In this document: positions 1 to 9,093 of the stretch, piece after piece
Position numbering within the stretch: the stretch's first letter is position 1
How the letters are laid out: every line of letters begins with the position of its first letter
From: an uncultured Verrucomicrobiota bacterium
GTDB taxonomy: Bacteria > Verrucomicrobiota > Kiritimatiellia > CAIVKH01
DNA length: 64,000 nucleotides
Assembly: GCA_937996795.1 (NCBI GenBank)
Contig: CALKUH010000029.1
Location: 37,275 to 101,274, forward strand
Reading direction: 5' to 3'
Notes under the pieces: model-generated
What the model was told of the DNA's origin: nothing
Seen by the model: the letters and a program-made list of their open reading frames with translations, nothing else
Database searches by the model: none
Made by a program: the position numbers and the translations under genes

Positions 1-165
1 CGGGCGTGGCAATCCGGGTGCGCCGGTTGAAAGCGCTATCGGCTGGGTTTCGGGCGGGGTATGATGCCGACGGAGGCCTGGGGCGCGCATAACGCCCAGT
101 CACTCATCGTCTGTAGAGCACCGTTGCGGGAGCGTGATAAGAATGGCTCATGGAACAGCGGGTTC

Positions 166-846
166 ATGATGAGCGCGCAACTTAGAGAGTACTTCGGCGG
201 GCTGGTGCGCACGCAGCGCGGGTTACGGGGCATTTCCCAGGAGGAACTCGCGGGTCGCGCGGGCCTGCACCGGACATACCTCTCCGATATCGAGCGGGGC
301 GCCCGCAACCCGTCGCTGGAAAGCATCAATAAAATTGCGAAGGCGCTCGGGGTTCCGCTGGCGATGCTGTTTTCGCCGCCCACATCCCTCACGGCCGAAC
401 CGGCCGATGGGTCGTCCGCACCAGCCTGTCTGGACATTTTGCTCGTGGAGGACAATCCCCACGATGTGGCGTTGACGTTGCGCGCGTTTGAACGCGCGCG
501 CCTGTCCAATCCGGTGCAGGTCGTGCGGGACGGCGAGGAGGCGCTGGACTATCTGTTCTGCACCGGGGCCTATGCGTCGCGGTGGGGGGCGCCCCTGCCC
601 GGCATCCTGTTGCTGGATCTTAACCTGCCCAAGGTGGAGGGCATCGAAGTCTTGCGCCGCGTGAAGGGGGATGAGCGAACGGCCGCGATCCCGGTGGTGG
701 TGTTGACCGCATCCGCGCGGGAGCGGGATGCGCTGGCCTGCCGCCAGTCGGGAGCCGACGCGTACCTGGTGAAGCCCGTCAACTTTGCCGCATTAAGCGA
801 AATCGCGCCCAGGCTGAGTTTCTCCTGGACCCTGACCCATGTTTAA
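166..846 (+). CDS. XRE-type HTH fused to response-regulator receiver domain
   Basis: About 226 residues. An N-terminal helix-turn-helix of the XRE/Cro type (roughly residues 3-65, with SQEELAGRAGLHRTYLSDIE and ERGARNPSLESI) is followed after a short linker by a receiver domain (VEDNPHDV acidic pocket, LLLDLNLP with the phospho-acceptor Asp, LTAS, and VKPV with the conserved Lys). The receiver resembles the Rcp1/CheY-like single-domain regulators that pair with PAS or phytochrome-like kinases. A DNA-binding domain N-terminal to the receiver is the reverse of the usual order, so it may be a phosphorylation-controlled repressor of its own operon (inference). The open frame extends to position 61, but the tandem ATGs at 166 and 169 start the recognisable domain. 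It is followed 30 bases later by a histidine kinase. Confidence 0.8.
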   Translation: MMSAQLREYFGGLVRTQRGLRGISQEELAGRAGLHRTYLSDIERGARNPSLESINKIAKALGVPLAMLFSPPTSLTAEPADGSSAPACLDILLVEDNPHDVALTLRAFERARLSNPVQVVRDGEEALDYLFCTGAYASRWGAPLPGILLLDLNLPKVEGIEVLRRVKGDERTAAIPVVVLTASARERDALACRQSGADAYLVKPVNFAALSEIAPRLSFSWTLTHV

Positions 847-876
847 ACCGGCGCCCGACGCCGGAGGGGAAGGCGC

Positions 877-2433
877 ATGAGCAATGAACGCGGTGATGCA
901 GTAAAGCCCGACGAGGAGCACTTCCTCCGGAGCCTGGCGGAGCATACGCCGGACGCGCTGGTCGCGCTGTCGCCCGACGGGGTGGTGTTCTACTGGAACC
1001 GCGCCGCGGAGACTGTTTTCGGGTATGCCGCCGCCGACGTGCTCCGCCGGCGACTGGACGAGGTTCTCGTGCCCGCGGATAGCATGGGCGAACATCAACG
1101 CCACGTGCAGGAGACGCTGGCGAATGGGCAGTCTTCCTGCGAAGCGGAGCTGCTGCGCCGCGACGGCTCGCTGGTGGTCGTGAACATCACATCGCGCGCC
1201 GTGCGTGAATCGGCGGACCGCGTGGACTATGTGCTGTCCACCATGCGCGATGTCACCGACCTCAAGGTGCGCAACGACAGCATGTTGCTGGAGGCCAAGT
1301 TCCGCGACCTGCTCGAATCCACGCCGGACGCCATCGTCATGGTGAATCGCACCGGTCGCATCGTGCTGGTCAACGGGCAGGCCGAACGGTTGTTTGGCTA
1401 CGAACGGGGCGAGTTGAGGAACCAGCCCATTGAGGTGCTGCTGCCCGAGCGGTTCCGCCACACGCATATTGCCCACCGCGCCCGCTACATTGCGCAACCG
1501 CGCGTGCGCGCGATGGGCGCCGGCCTGGAGTTGTTCGGGCGGCGGCGCGATGGCGGCGAATTCCCGGTCGAAATCAGCTTGAGTCCGCTGACCACCGAAC
1601 ACGGCACCCTGGTCATGAGCGCGATCCGCGATGTGTCGGAACGCAAGCGCGCAGAGCGCGCGCTGCAGAATGCGAACGAGGAACTCGAGTCGTTCGCCTA
1701 TTCGATCTCCCACGATTTGCGCGCGCCGTTGCGGGCTATCGACGGATTTTCGCGGGCCGTGCTGGAGGATTGCCGCGATCAACTCCCGCCCGACAGCCGC
1801 AGGGATCTGGAGCGGGTGCGGGAGGGGGTTGTCCAGATGGCGGCGCTGATTGATGACCTGCTGACGTTTTCCCGGCTGAGCCGCCAGCCGCTGCAAAAGG
1901 CCGCGATCCGCCAGTCCGACCTTCTGGCGCGCGCGTGGGACCAGTTGCGCGGGGAGTGGAACGGGCGCCAGGTCGAGCTGCGGGCCGGCGATCTCGGCGT
2001 GTGCACGGGCGATCCCGCCCTGTTACACCAAGTGTGGGTGAATCTCCTCTCCAATGCGTTGAAATACACGCGCGGCCGCGAAACCGCCGTTGTGGAGGTC
2101 GGCCGCACGGTCCTTCCCATGGAGGCCGTGCAGCGCAGCGCCGCGCACCACGCCGCCTGGAGCCCCTCCACGGACGCCGCCTTTGCGCCCCGGAATGAGG
2201 TGGTGGTCTATTTCGTCCGCGACAACGGGGTCGGATTTGACATGCGCTACAAGGGGAAGCTCTTCAGCGTGTTCCAGCGCCTGCATCGCGCCGAGGACTA
2301 CGAAGGCACCGGGGTCGGCCTCGCGATCGTCCATCGCATCCTGCACCGCCACGGCGGCGCCGTGTGGGCCGAGGCGGAGGTGGACCGCGGCGCGACGTTC
2401 TACTTTACCTTGATGGAGGCGCCGCCACCGTGA
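877..2433 (+). CDS. PAS-PAS sensor histidine kinase
   Basis: 518 residues, no transmembrane segment, so probably a cytosolic sensor. Two PAS domains (about residues 12-130 and 138-258) precede a HisKA dimerisation domain with the phospho-acceptor His279 in SISHDLRAPLRAIDGFS, then an HATPase domain with N box NLLSNALKYT, G1 DNGVGFDM and G2 GTGVGLAI. This kinase core is the kind found at the C-terminus of phytochrome-like proteins, but no GAF/PHY chromophore module is present. A GGAGG-like site precedes the ATG. The stop codon overlaps the GTG start of the next response regulator by four bases, so kinase and regulator are probably translationally coupled partners. Confidence 0.9.
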   Translation: MSNERGDAVKPDEEHFLRSLAEHTPDALVALSPDGVVFYWNRAAETVFGYAAADVLRRRLDEVLVPADSMGEHQRHVQETLANGQSSCEAELLRRDGSLVVVNITSRAVRESADRVDYVLSTMRDVTDLKVRNDSMLLEAKFRDLLESTPDAIVMVNRTGRIVLVNGQAERLFGYERGELRNQPIEVLLPERFRHTHIAHRARYIAQPRVRAMGAGLELFGRRRDGGEFPVEISLSPLTTEHGTLVMSAIRDVSERKRAERALQNANEELESFAYSISHDLRAPLRAIDGFSRAVLEDCRDQLPPDSRRDLERVREGVVQMAALIDDLLTFSRLSRQPLQKAAIRQSDLLARAWDQLRGEWNGRQVELRAGDLGVCTGDPALLHQVWVNLLSNALKYTRGRETAVVEVGRTVLPMEAVQRSAAHHAAWSPSTDAAFAPRNEVVVYFVRDNGVGFDMRYKGKLFSVFQRLHRAEDYEGTGVGLAIVHRILHRHGGAVWAEAEVDRGATFYFTLMEAPPP

Positions 2434-2885
2434 GCACACCGGCGCCATTTGAGCTGTTGGTGCTTGAGGACAATCCGCTGGATCTCGAGTTGATCCTGCG
2501 CACGCTGCGTGGCGCCGCATTGGGCGGGCACTGCCGGGTGATGCGCGATGGCGCGGAAGCCCTCGAGTATTTGTTTGGCGGCGCCAACGGCGCGCCCGCC
2601 GCCGCGCCGCTGCCCCGCGTGGTGTTCCTGGATCTCAAGTTGCCCCGCGTGGACGGGCTGGAGGTGCTGAAGCAACTGCGGGAGAACGACCGCACGCGCA
2701 CGCTCCCGGTCGTGGTGCTGACCTCTTCGCGCGAACTCAAGGACATCCAGGCCTGCTATGCGATGGGGGTCAACAGCTACATCGTAAAACCGGTCCAATT
2801 CGAGTCGTTTGCCGAGGCGGTGCGGCTCGCCGGGCTCTACTGGGTGAATGTCAACCAGCCGCCCGCGGGCGGGGGGGCGGCATGA
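2430..2885 (+). CDS. Rcp1-type single-domain response regulator
   Basis: 151 residues from a GTG start that shares GTGA with the stop of the upstream kinase; GGAGG lies about 10 bases before it. The whole protein is one receiver domain: LEDNPLDLE acidic pair, Asp68 in VVFLDLKLP as phospho-acceptor, LTSS, and YIVKPVQ with the conserved Lys. The extended loop between strand 2 and the phospho-acceptor (GGANGAPAAAPLPR) is typical of the Rcp1 family. With no output domain it presumably relays phosphate or acts by protein contact. The overlap with the upstream kinase argues that this is its cognate partner. Confidence 0.88.
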   Translation: MSTPAPFELLVLEDNPLDLELILRTLRGAALGGHCRVMRDGAEALEYLFGGANGAPAAAPLPRVVFLDLKLPRVDGLEVLKQLRENDRTRTLPVVVLTSSRELKDIQACYAMGVNSYIVKPVQFESFAEAVRLAGLYWVNVNQPPAGGGAA

Positions 2886-4810
2886 CCCAGCCACTCCGCG
2901 CGCTGTTGCTGGAAGATCGGGAAACCGATGCCGAGCTCGTGAAGCGCGAGCTGCGCCGGTCCGGGTTCACCGGCGACTGGCCGCGCGTGCAGACGGAGGC
3001 GGATTTTCTCGCGCAGCTGAACGAAGGGCTGGAGATCATCCTGGCGGATTATGAAATGCCGCAGTTCAGCGCGCTGCGCGCCCTGGAATTGCTTCGCGAA
3101 CACGGGCGGCACATCCCGCTGATCATCATCTCCGGCACCATTGGGGAGGAAACCGCGGTTTCCGCCATGCGCGAAGGCGCCGTGGATTATCTCCTGAAGG
3201 ATCGACTGGGCCGCCTCGGCGCGGCCGTGCGGGCGGCGCTGCACCTGAAGGCGGAGCGGGATGAAAAACGCTCCATCGCGGAGGCGCTTCGCGAGAGCGA
3301 GGCGCGCTTCCGGCAGATGGCGGAGGCGATCCCGGATGTCTTCTGGCTCAGCGATCCGGAAACGCAGCGCATGCTGTACGTGAGCCCGGCCTATGAACGC
3401 ATCTGGGGCCGCAGCCGTGAAAGCCTCTATGCCGCACCGCGCTCCTTTGGCGAGGCGATTCATCCGGAGGATCGCCATCAACTGGATGAAATCATGCGTG
3501 CCAAAGAAAAGGGCGGTGGTTTTGACCTCGTCTACCGCGTGGTCCGGCCGGATTCCACGATTCGCTGGATTCACGACAGCGGATTCCCGATCCAGGGTCC
3601 AGCGGGCGCGGTGTATCGTGTGGCCGGTGTGGCGCGCGACATTACGCGCCAGCGCGAGCTGGAGGCTCAGTTGCTCCAATCCCAGAAAATGGAGGCCGTG
3701 GGCCGGCTCGCGGGTGGTGTCGCCCACGACTTCAACAACATCCTGACCGTGATCAACGGCTATGGCGAATCCCTGCAGCAGACGCTGCCCGCACAGGACC
3801 CGCGGCGCGAAATGGTGGATGAAATCTGCGGGGCGGGCCGCCGTGCCGCCGCGCTGACGCGGCAATTGCTGGCCTTCAGCCGAAAGCAAATCCTGGATGT
3901 GCAGTTGATGGACCTGAACACCATTGTGCTGGACATGGAAAAGTTGCTGCGCCGCCTGCTGGGCGAACGGGTGGAGCTCAAGCTTTCCCTCGGCGCTGAT
4001 CTGGGGCGGGTGCGGGCCGATCGCTCACAGCTGGAGCAGGTCATCCTGAACCTGGCCGTCAACGCAGGCGATGCCATGCCGGAGGGCGGGCAGCTCCATC
4101 TATCCACGCAGCCGGTGCGCTCGACGGACCCGCTCATGGCCTCCATTTCCCATGCAGGTGCGCCAGCGGACTTCGCGATGTTGTCCGTGCGGGACACCGG
4201 CATGGGCATGAGCGCAGAGGTGAAGGCCCACATCTTTGAACCCTTTTTCACCACGAAGCCGGAGGGGAAGGGAACCGGCTTGGGGCTCGCGACCTGCTTC
4301 GGCGTCGTCCAGCAGAGCGGCGGCCATATCCTGGTCGAGAGCCGGGTCGGGGAGGGCACGACCTTTCGCATTTTTCTTCCCGTGTCCTCGTCCGGCGCAC
4401 CCGAACCACAACCTGTGCCATTGAGTCATGCGCCGAAAGGCTCGGAAACCATCCTGCTGGTGGAGGATAATTCCTCCGTGCTCGCCTTGACGGCAAAACT
4501 GTTGCGGACCGCGGGGTATGATGTGTTGGAAGCTCCGGATGGAAACGAAGGGTTCCAGCTGGCGCTTGAGCGCGAGGGCCGAATCGACCTGTTGTTGACG
4601 GACGCCGTCATGCCCCGCATGAGCGGCAGGGAACTGGTGGATCGCGTGCGCCGGCAATGGCCCCACATCCGGGCCTTGCTCTGCTCCGGCTATGTGCAGG
4701 ACGAACTGTCTGTTGACCCCGAATGGTTGGGCGGGCTGGCGTTCCTGCCCAAGCCGTATACGTCCGTCGAGCTCCTGCAGAAAGTGCGCGCGGTGCTGGA
4801 CGCGAAGTAG
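2882..4810 (+). CDS. Hybrid histidine kinase (REC-PAS-HisKA-HATPase-REC)
   Basis: 642 residues, ATG overlapping the previous stop by four bases (ATGA). Domains in order: N-terminal receiver (residues 5-120, Asp56 in ILADYEMP, but the usual KP motif reads LLKDRLG), PAS (about 133-257), HisKA with His282 in LAGGVAHDFNNILTVI, HATPase with NLAVNAGDAMPEGG, DTGMGM and GKGTGLGLA, and a C-terminal receiver (about 515-640, LLLTDAVMPRMSG, FLPKPY). The HDFNNIL type of HisKA is common in soluble PAS kinases. It closes the four-gene signalling operon and could take phosphate from, or pass it to, the single-domain regulator in front of it. The end is convergent with the nucleoside kinase at 31 bases. Confidence 0.9.
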   Translation: MTQPLRALLLEDRETDAELVKRELRRSGFTGDWPRVQTEADFLAQLNEGLEIILADYEMPQFSALRALELLREHGRHIPLIIISGTIGEETAVSAMREGAVDYLLKDRLGRLGAAVRAALHLKAERDEKRSIAEALRESEARFRQMAEAIPDVFWLSDPETQRMLYVSPAYERIWGRSRESLYAAPRSFGEAIHPEDRHQLDEIMRAKEKGGGFDLVYRVVRPDSTIRWIHDSGFPIQGPAGAVYRVAGVARDITRQRELEAQLLQSQKMEAVGRLAGGVAHDFNNILTVINGYGESLQQTLPAQDPRREMVDEICGAGRRAAALTRQLLAFSRKQILDVQLMDLNTIVLDMEKLLRRLLGERVELKLSLGADLGRVRADRSQLEQVILNLAVNAGDAMPEGGQLHLSTQPVRSTDPLMASISHAGAPADFAMLSVRDTGMGMSAEVKAHIFEPFFTTKPEGKGTGLGLATCFGVVQQSGGHILVESRVGEGTTFRIFLPVSSSGAPEPQPVPLSHAPKGSETILLVEDNSSVLALTAKLLRTAGYDVLEAPDGNEGFQLALEREGRIDLLLTDAVMPRMSGRELVDRVRRQWPHIRALLCSGYVQDELSVDPEWLGGLAFLPKPYTSVELLQKVRAVLDAK

Positions 4811-4841
4811 GCGCCTTGCCATGCGGCGCGGCCGACGCCGC

Positions 4842-6191
4842 CTAATATTTGTATGTGCTGCCCCCGATGAATTCGCGGATCAGCGAGTTCGACGGGATGG
4901 GGCTGTCGTCGATGACGGGGTTCACGCCGTTGAGCAGCTCGAAGATGCGCTTGGCGCGGATGTAGGCGTCCTGGCGTTTCGGTTGTTCCCGGTACAGCTT
5001 CATCGCCTCCGGGAAGTGGTGGAACAGCTTGGCCTTGAGAATCGGGATCTCATACGGCATCGCGCTGTTCACGAGGTAGTCCACCGTTCCGATGAACGGG
5101 ATGATGTTCTTGAGCTCGCTGCGCCGCACGTAGTGCCAGTGGGCGAGGGTTTGCAGCGGCTGCAAATTGCGGTGCCAGCTGTCGCGGATCATGCGCCGCA
5201 TCAGCCGGTTGTCGGCCCAGCGCATGAAGTTGCCCTGGCCGTCGCGCAACTGGCCGAGCGTCTCGATGTAGAGGCGGAACTTCTTCGACGCCGGGATGGC
5301 CGAGGTCATCGCGTCGTAGAGCCCGTGCAGGCTGTCGATGAGCAGGATCTGGTTCGGCGCGAGCGACATTTCGTGCACGTCGAGCGTGCGCGTACCGGTC
5401 TTGAAGTCGTAGTGCGGCGTCTTGATCGTCCGGCCTTCCAGCAGATCAAAGAGATGCTGGTTGATGAGGGAGAGATCAAGCGCCTGCGGCGTTTCGTAGT
5501 CGTAATCCCCGAACTCGTCCTTCGGGTGCATCTCCAGGTTGAAGAAATAGTGGTCCACGTTGATCGCGACGAGCTCCATGCCCGCCGCCTTCAGGGCCTC
5601 GCTCATCTTGATCGTGGTCGTCGTCTTGCCGGATGACGACGGGCCCGCGATGATGACGATCCGCACGTCGGGCAGGCGCTCGATGACTTTTTGCGCGCCC
5701 TCGGCCACCTCCATCGAGTAGCGCTCGTCGCAATCGCGCACGAGTTGGGGGAAGCGTCCGCGCGCGATGATCTCGTTCAGCCCGTCCACGGTTTCGCACC
5801 CGTGGTTCATGTTCCAGCGCAGGACCTCGTAGATCTTCTTGTAGGGGATGTTGTCCGTCGCCTCGATCTTCGCATCGCGCCCGGAGCGCTGGCGTGAACG
5901 GTCGTGCCGGTAGACGATGTAGGCCTTGGCCGTCCGGACGTGGCCGTTCTTGATCAGCACCTCCTCGACGACGTCCTGGATCTCCTCGACGCTGGGCATC
6001 GAATAGGGGCCGTACACCTCGACCATCCGGCGTTCGACCTCGACGGCAAGCTCCTCCGCGAGGCGCCGGTCCGATCCCCCCACGGTGGAGGCCGCCTTGA
6101 ATATCGCGGTGGCAATCCGATCCCGGTCATACGCGACAATGTTGCCGTCGCGTTTCACGATGCGCTCAATCGGGCAGGCCGGTGCAGTCAT
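4842..6191 (-). CDS. ATP-cone plus uridine kinase-like nucleoside kinase
   Basis: 449 residues, from the ATG at 6191, which has AGAGGA just upstream; the open frame runs to 6278. The first ~95 residues form an ATP-cone (IERIVKRDGNIVAYDRDRI...EEIQDVVEEVLIKNGH), the allosteric nucleotide-binding module otherwise known from ribonucleotide reductases and NrdR. The remainder is a phosphoribulokinase/uridine kinase-type P-loop NTPase with Walker A GPSSSGKTTTTIKM, VDHYFFN and LIDSLHGLYD. It probably phosphorylates uridine/cytidine or a related nucleoside under nucleotide control. The kinase fold is clear; the exact substrate is not shown by sequence. Confidence 0.8.
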   Translation of the reverse strand: MTAPACPIERIVKRDGNIVAYDRDRIATAIFKAASTVGGSDRRLAEELAVEVERRMVEVYGPYSMPSVEEIQDVVEEVLIKNGHVRTAKAYIVYRHDRSRQRSGRDAKIEATDNIPYKKIYEVLRWNMNHGCETVDGLNEIIARGRFPQLVRDCDERYSMEVAEGAQKVIERLPDVRIVIIAGPSSSGKTTTTIKMSEALKAAGMELVAINVDHYFFNLEMHPKDEFGDYDYETPQALDLSLINQHLFDLLEGRTIKTPHYDFKTGTRTLDVHEMSLAPNQILLIDSLHGLYDAMTSAIPASKKFRLYIETLGQLRDGQGNFMRWADNRLMRRMIRDSWHRNLQPLQTLAHWHYVRRSELKNIIPFIGTVDYLVNSAMPYEIPILKAKLFHHFPEAMKLYREQPKRQDAYIRAKRIFELLNGVNPVIDDSPIPSNSLIREFIGGSTYKY

Positions 6192-6314
6192 GTCCTCTTC
6201 TCCCCAAGCCGGTCCCACACAAGCGGAACCCGCCTGTTTGCAGGGGGATACCGTAGCGGGTCCAGCGTTGGGAAACAAGACGAAGACGACGAAGGGGATG
6301 CGCGAGGGGGGATG

Positions 6315-7775
6315 CTACTCCACCGTCTCCATCAGGATCGTGTCGATGAGGCGGCCGCCGACGTCGACTTCGGTGACGGCGACAACGCTGTTGCCGGCGT
6401 GGACGAGGCCGCGTTCCTTGAGGGTCTTGACGGCCCGCTCGAAATTGCTTTCCGGGTTCGCGCCGAATTCGATGAGGAACGGCGTGATGCCCCAGTGCAG
6501 CGTGAGCTGGTTGAGCAATTCCGGGTTGTCCGTGAAGGCGTAGATCGGGGAGTGCAGCGGGCGCAGCCACGCCGCGTTGCGCGCCATCGAGCCCTTGCGG
6601 GTGAAGACAATCAGCGCCTCGGCATTCACTTCCTTCGACAGCACGTAGGCCGATTTCACCATCTTCGCGCCGAGGCTGTCCATGCGCGCCATCTCGGCGT
6701 AGTTCGCGCCGCCGCTGCGCTCCACGCGCTGCGCGATGCGGTCCATGATCTCGATGCACTTCACGGGATAGCGACCGACGGAGGTTTCGCCGGACAGCAT
6801 GATGGCGTCCGTCTGTTCATAGACGGCGTTGGACACATCGGTGATTTCAGCGCGGGTGGGGGACGGATTCTCGATCATCGACTCCAGCATGTGCGTCGCC
6901 ACGATCACCGGCTTGCCGCGGATGATGCACTGCTTCACCACGCGGCGCTGGATGATCGGCAGTTCCTCGAACGGACACTCCATGCCGAGGTCGCCGCGCG
7001 CGACCATGATGCCGTCCGCCGCTTCGATGATCGACGCGACGTTGCGGATGCCCTCCTGGTCCTCCAGCTTCGCGATCACGCGCTGCGGCGCCTTGCGGTA
7101 CTCGAGAATGGCTTTCAACCGCATCACGTCCGCCGCCTCGCGGCAGAACGACATCGCGATGAAATCCACGCCGAGCTCGATGCCGAGTTCGACGTCCTTG
7201 ATGTCCTTCTCGGTCAGCGCGGGCAGGTTGACGCGCACGCCGGGCAGGTTGATGTGGCGGCGGCTGCCGAGCACGCCCTCGGTCAGCACCTCGCAGGTGA
7301 GCTGGTTGCGGCGCTTCTCCAGCACCTTCAGCTGGATCATGCCGTTGTCCACGACCACGACGTCGCCGACGCGGATGTCGTCCACGAGGTGGTCATAGTT
7401 CACGTCGACGGAATGTTGCTCCTCCGACTTCTCCCCGCGCACCGTCAGCGCGATGCGCTCGCCCGGTTTGAGGTTGAGCGACGTGGGCAGGTCCCCGGTG
7501 CGGATCGCCGGCCCCTGCAGGTCCATCAGGATCCCGACGCGGCGCTGGCAGCGCTCGGCGGCGTCGCGGATGCGCTGCACCGTCTCGCGCGTGGTCTCCG
7601 GCTTCGCGTGGCTCATGTTGATGCGCGCCACGTTGAGGCCCGCGCGGATCAGCGCGTCCAGCATCTCCGGGTTGTCCGTGGCCGGCCCGAGCGTCGCGAT
7701 GATCTTGGTCCGGCGCCCGCGCGCCGTGTGCGCCGGCCGGTCGGCCAGCAACTCGGAATTCTCAGAAAGCGTCAT
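6315..7775 (-). CDS. pyk: Pyruvate kinase
   Basis: 486 residues, normal for bacterial pyruvate kinase, which converts phosphoenolpyruvate and ADP to pyruvate and ATP in the last step of glycolysis. Visible signatures: KIIATLGPATDNPEML at the N-terminus, MDLQGPAIRTGD, the active-site region VIAKLEDQEGIRNVASII, MVARGDLGME with the metal ligands, and MLSGETSVGRYPVKC. The C-terminal regulatory domain (from about residue 350) is complete and ends in the usual ...LIDTILMETVE region. 123 bases separate it from the nucleoside kinase downstream; both read leftward and could be co-transcribed. Confidence 0.96.
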   Translation of the reverse strand: MTLSENSELLADRPAHTARGRRTKIIATLGPATDNPEMLDALIRAGLNVARINMSHAKPETTRETVQRIRDAAERCQRRVGILMDLQGPAIRTGDLPTSLNLKPGERIALTVRGEKSEEQHSVDVNYDHLVDDIRVGDVVVVDNGMIQLKVLEKRRNQLTCEVLTEGVLGSRRHINLPGVRVNLPALTEKDIKDVELGIELGVDFIAMSFCREAADVMRLKAILEYRKAPQRVIAKLEDQEGIRNVASIIEAADGIMVARGDLGMECPFEELPIIQRRVVKQCIIRGKPVIVATHMLESMIENPSPTRAEITDVSNAVYEQTDAIMLSGETSVGRYPVKCIEIMDRIAQRVERSGGANYAEMARMDSLGAKMVKSAYVLSKEVNAEALIVFTRKGSMARNAAWLRPLHSPIYAFTDNPELLNQLTLHWGITPFLIEFGANPESNFERAVKTLKERGLVHAGNSVVAVTEVDVGGRLIDTILMETVE

Positions 7776-7870
7776 GCGTAGTCCCCCAAAACAGCCGGAG
7801 CATACGCAGGCGCTGGCGACCGCGCAACCGCGACATCGTCATGAACAGATTAAGCCGGCGGGGGGCGGGC

Positions 7871-8965
7871 TCAGAGGCCGCCGATGAATTTGCCGTCTTT
7901 TTGCAGGAGCTTGCCGTCCACGTACACCGCGCCGCCCTGGCGCAGGTCCTTGATCATGTCCCAGTGCAGGCCAGACTTGTTCTTGCCGCCGGTTTCCGCG
8001 TAGGACTCGCCGAGCGCGAGGTGGATCGAGCCGCCGATCTTCTCGTCGAACAGGATGTTCTTGATGAAGCGCTGGATGTCGTAGTTCGTGCCGATGCCCA
8101 GTTCGCCGAGGCGCCGCGCGCCGGGGTCCATGTCGAGCATCTTGAGCAGGTAGTCCTGGTTCTTCGTCGCCGTGGCCTCGACCACGAGGCCCTTGCGGAA
8201 CACGAGGCGGATGCCGTCGATTTCGCGCCCGCCCTCGCACACCGGGAAGTCGTAGCGGATATGGCCCTCCGCCGAGTCCTCGATCGGGCCGGTGAAGATT
8301 TCGCCGCTCGGTACGTTGTGCGTCGCGACGGACGGGATGAACGTCCGCCCCTTGATCGACATGCGCAGGTCGGTGTCCGGCCCGACGATGCGGACTTCAT
8401 CCGCGCCGCGCAGCCGCGCGATGAGCTTCTTCTGCTTGCGCTCCTCCGCCTGCCACGCCTTCACCGGGTCGTCGAGGTGCAGCAGGTTCGCGCGGAACAC
8501 GAAGTCGGAAAATTCCGCGAGGCTCATCTCCGCGTCCTGCGCGTACGACTCGGTAGGGAACAGCGTCAGCGCCCATTTTTTCGCGAGCAGGATGCGGCGC
8601 ACCGGGCGGCGCGCCTTCGCGAAGCGCGCCATGAGCATCGGGTCGATCGACGACAGCGCGCGCGTGTTCGAGCTGCCCATGATGCGCACCGTGCCGTCCA
8701 CCGCCTTCGCGTAGGCCAGTTCAAACTTCGGGATGGAATCAAAGTGCAGCGGCTGGCCCTGCTTGAAAAACGCCTCCGTGAGGCCGACCGGCGTCATGCG
8801 GATCACCGGGTACGCGCCCGCGCGCAGCAGCTCCTCATACAGATCCTGGATCAGCGCAGCCGCCGTGTCGGGGCCCTCGACGCCGATCGTCTCGCCCTTC
8901 TTCGCGTAAATCGAGTAATGGGCCAGCAGTTGGGCAAATTTGCGGATGCGCGGGTCTTGGATCAT
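7871..8965 (-). CDS. M29-family metal aminopeptidase (AmpS/PepS type)
   Basis: 364 residues, the usual length of M29 aminopeptidases, which release N-terminal residues from peptides in the cytoplasm using two metal ions. Candidate metal ligands are seen in order: Glu in GEIFTGPIEDSAEG, Glu in RRLGELGIGTN, His in SIHLALGESY, the downstream Tyr, and the HxD of LHWDMIKD. The ATG has a strong AAGGAG eight to ten bases upstream. The upstream region (9038-9087) holds a pair of the recurrent CAACGTCTG motifs on the way from the preceding leftward gene, so its promoter or leader contains that element. Confidence 0.9.
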   Translation of the reverse strand: MIQDPRIRKFAQLLAHYSIYAKKGETIGVEGPDTAAALIQDLYEELLRAGAYPVIRMTPVGLTEAFFKQGQPLHFDSIPKFELAYAKAVDGTVRIMGSSNTRALSSIDPMLMARFAKARRPVRRILLAKKWALTLFPTESYAQDAEMSLAEFSDFVFRANLLHLDDPVKAWQAEERKQKKLIARLRGADEVRIVGPDTDLRMSIKGRTFIPSVATHNVPSGEIFTGPIEDSAEGHIRYDFPVCEGGREIDGIRLVFRKGLVVEATATKNQDYLLKMLDMDPGARRLGELGIGTNYDIQRFIKNILFDEKIGGSIHLALGESYAETGGKNKSGLHWDMIKDLRQGGAVYVDGKLLQKDGKFIGGL

Positions 8966-9037
8966 GATGCGGTCACTCCTTGCGTGCGCCTACGATACAG
9001 GCCCGCCCGGAAAATTCCACCTTTCGCTGCGGCCCGG

Positions 9038-9087
9038 CTTGCAACGTCTGCAAAATCTTTTTTGCGGACCTGCAACGTCTGTAAAAA
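9038..9087. repeat. Paired CAACGTCTG motif, copy 1 (31-bp spacing)
   Basis: Two copies of CTTGCAACGTCTGTAAAA-like sequence on the plus strand, with cores CAACGTCTG beginning at 9042 and 9073, exactly 31 bp apart. They lie between the end of the GYF_2 gene and the start of the aminopeptidase, 73-122 bases upstream of the latter's ATG. The intervening bases (AGGTCCGC and an A-run when read on the minus strand) also resemble those at the third locus, so the conserved unit is about 50 bp, not just the 17-mer. Confidence 0.8.
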
Positions 9088-9093
9088 CACGGT

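Noticed and set aside
877..2433. Bacteriophytochrome photoreceptor
   Set aside because: The kinase part is similar, but only PAS domains are present, with no GAF/PHY module or chromophore Cys.
4692..5636. Long plus-strand open frame opposite the nucleoside kinase
   Set aside because: It overlaps two well-supported genes, is Arg/Val/Asp/His-rich low-complexity translation typical of antisense GC-rich frames and matches no family.
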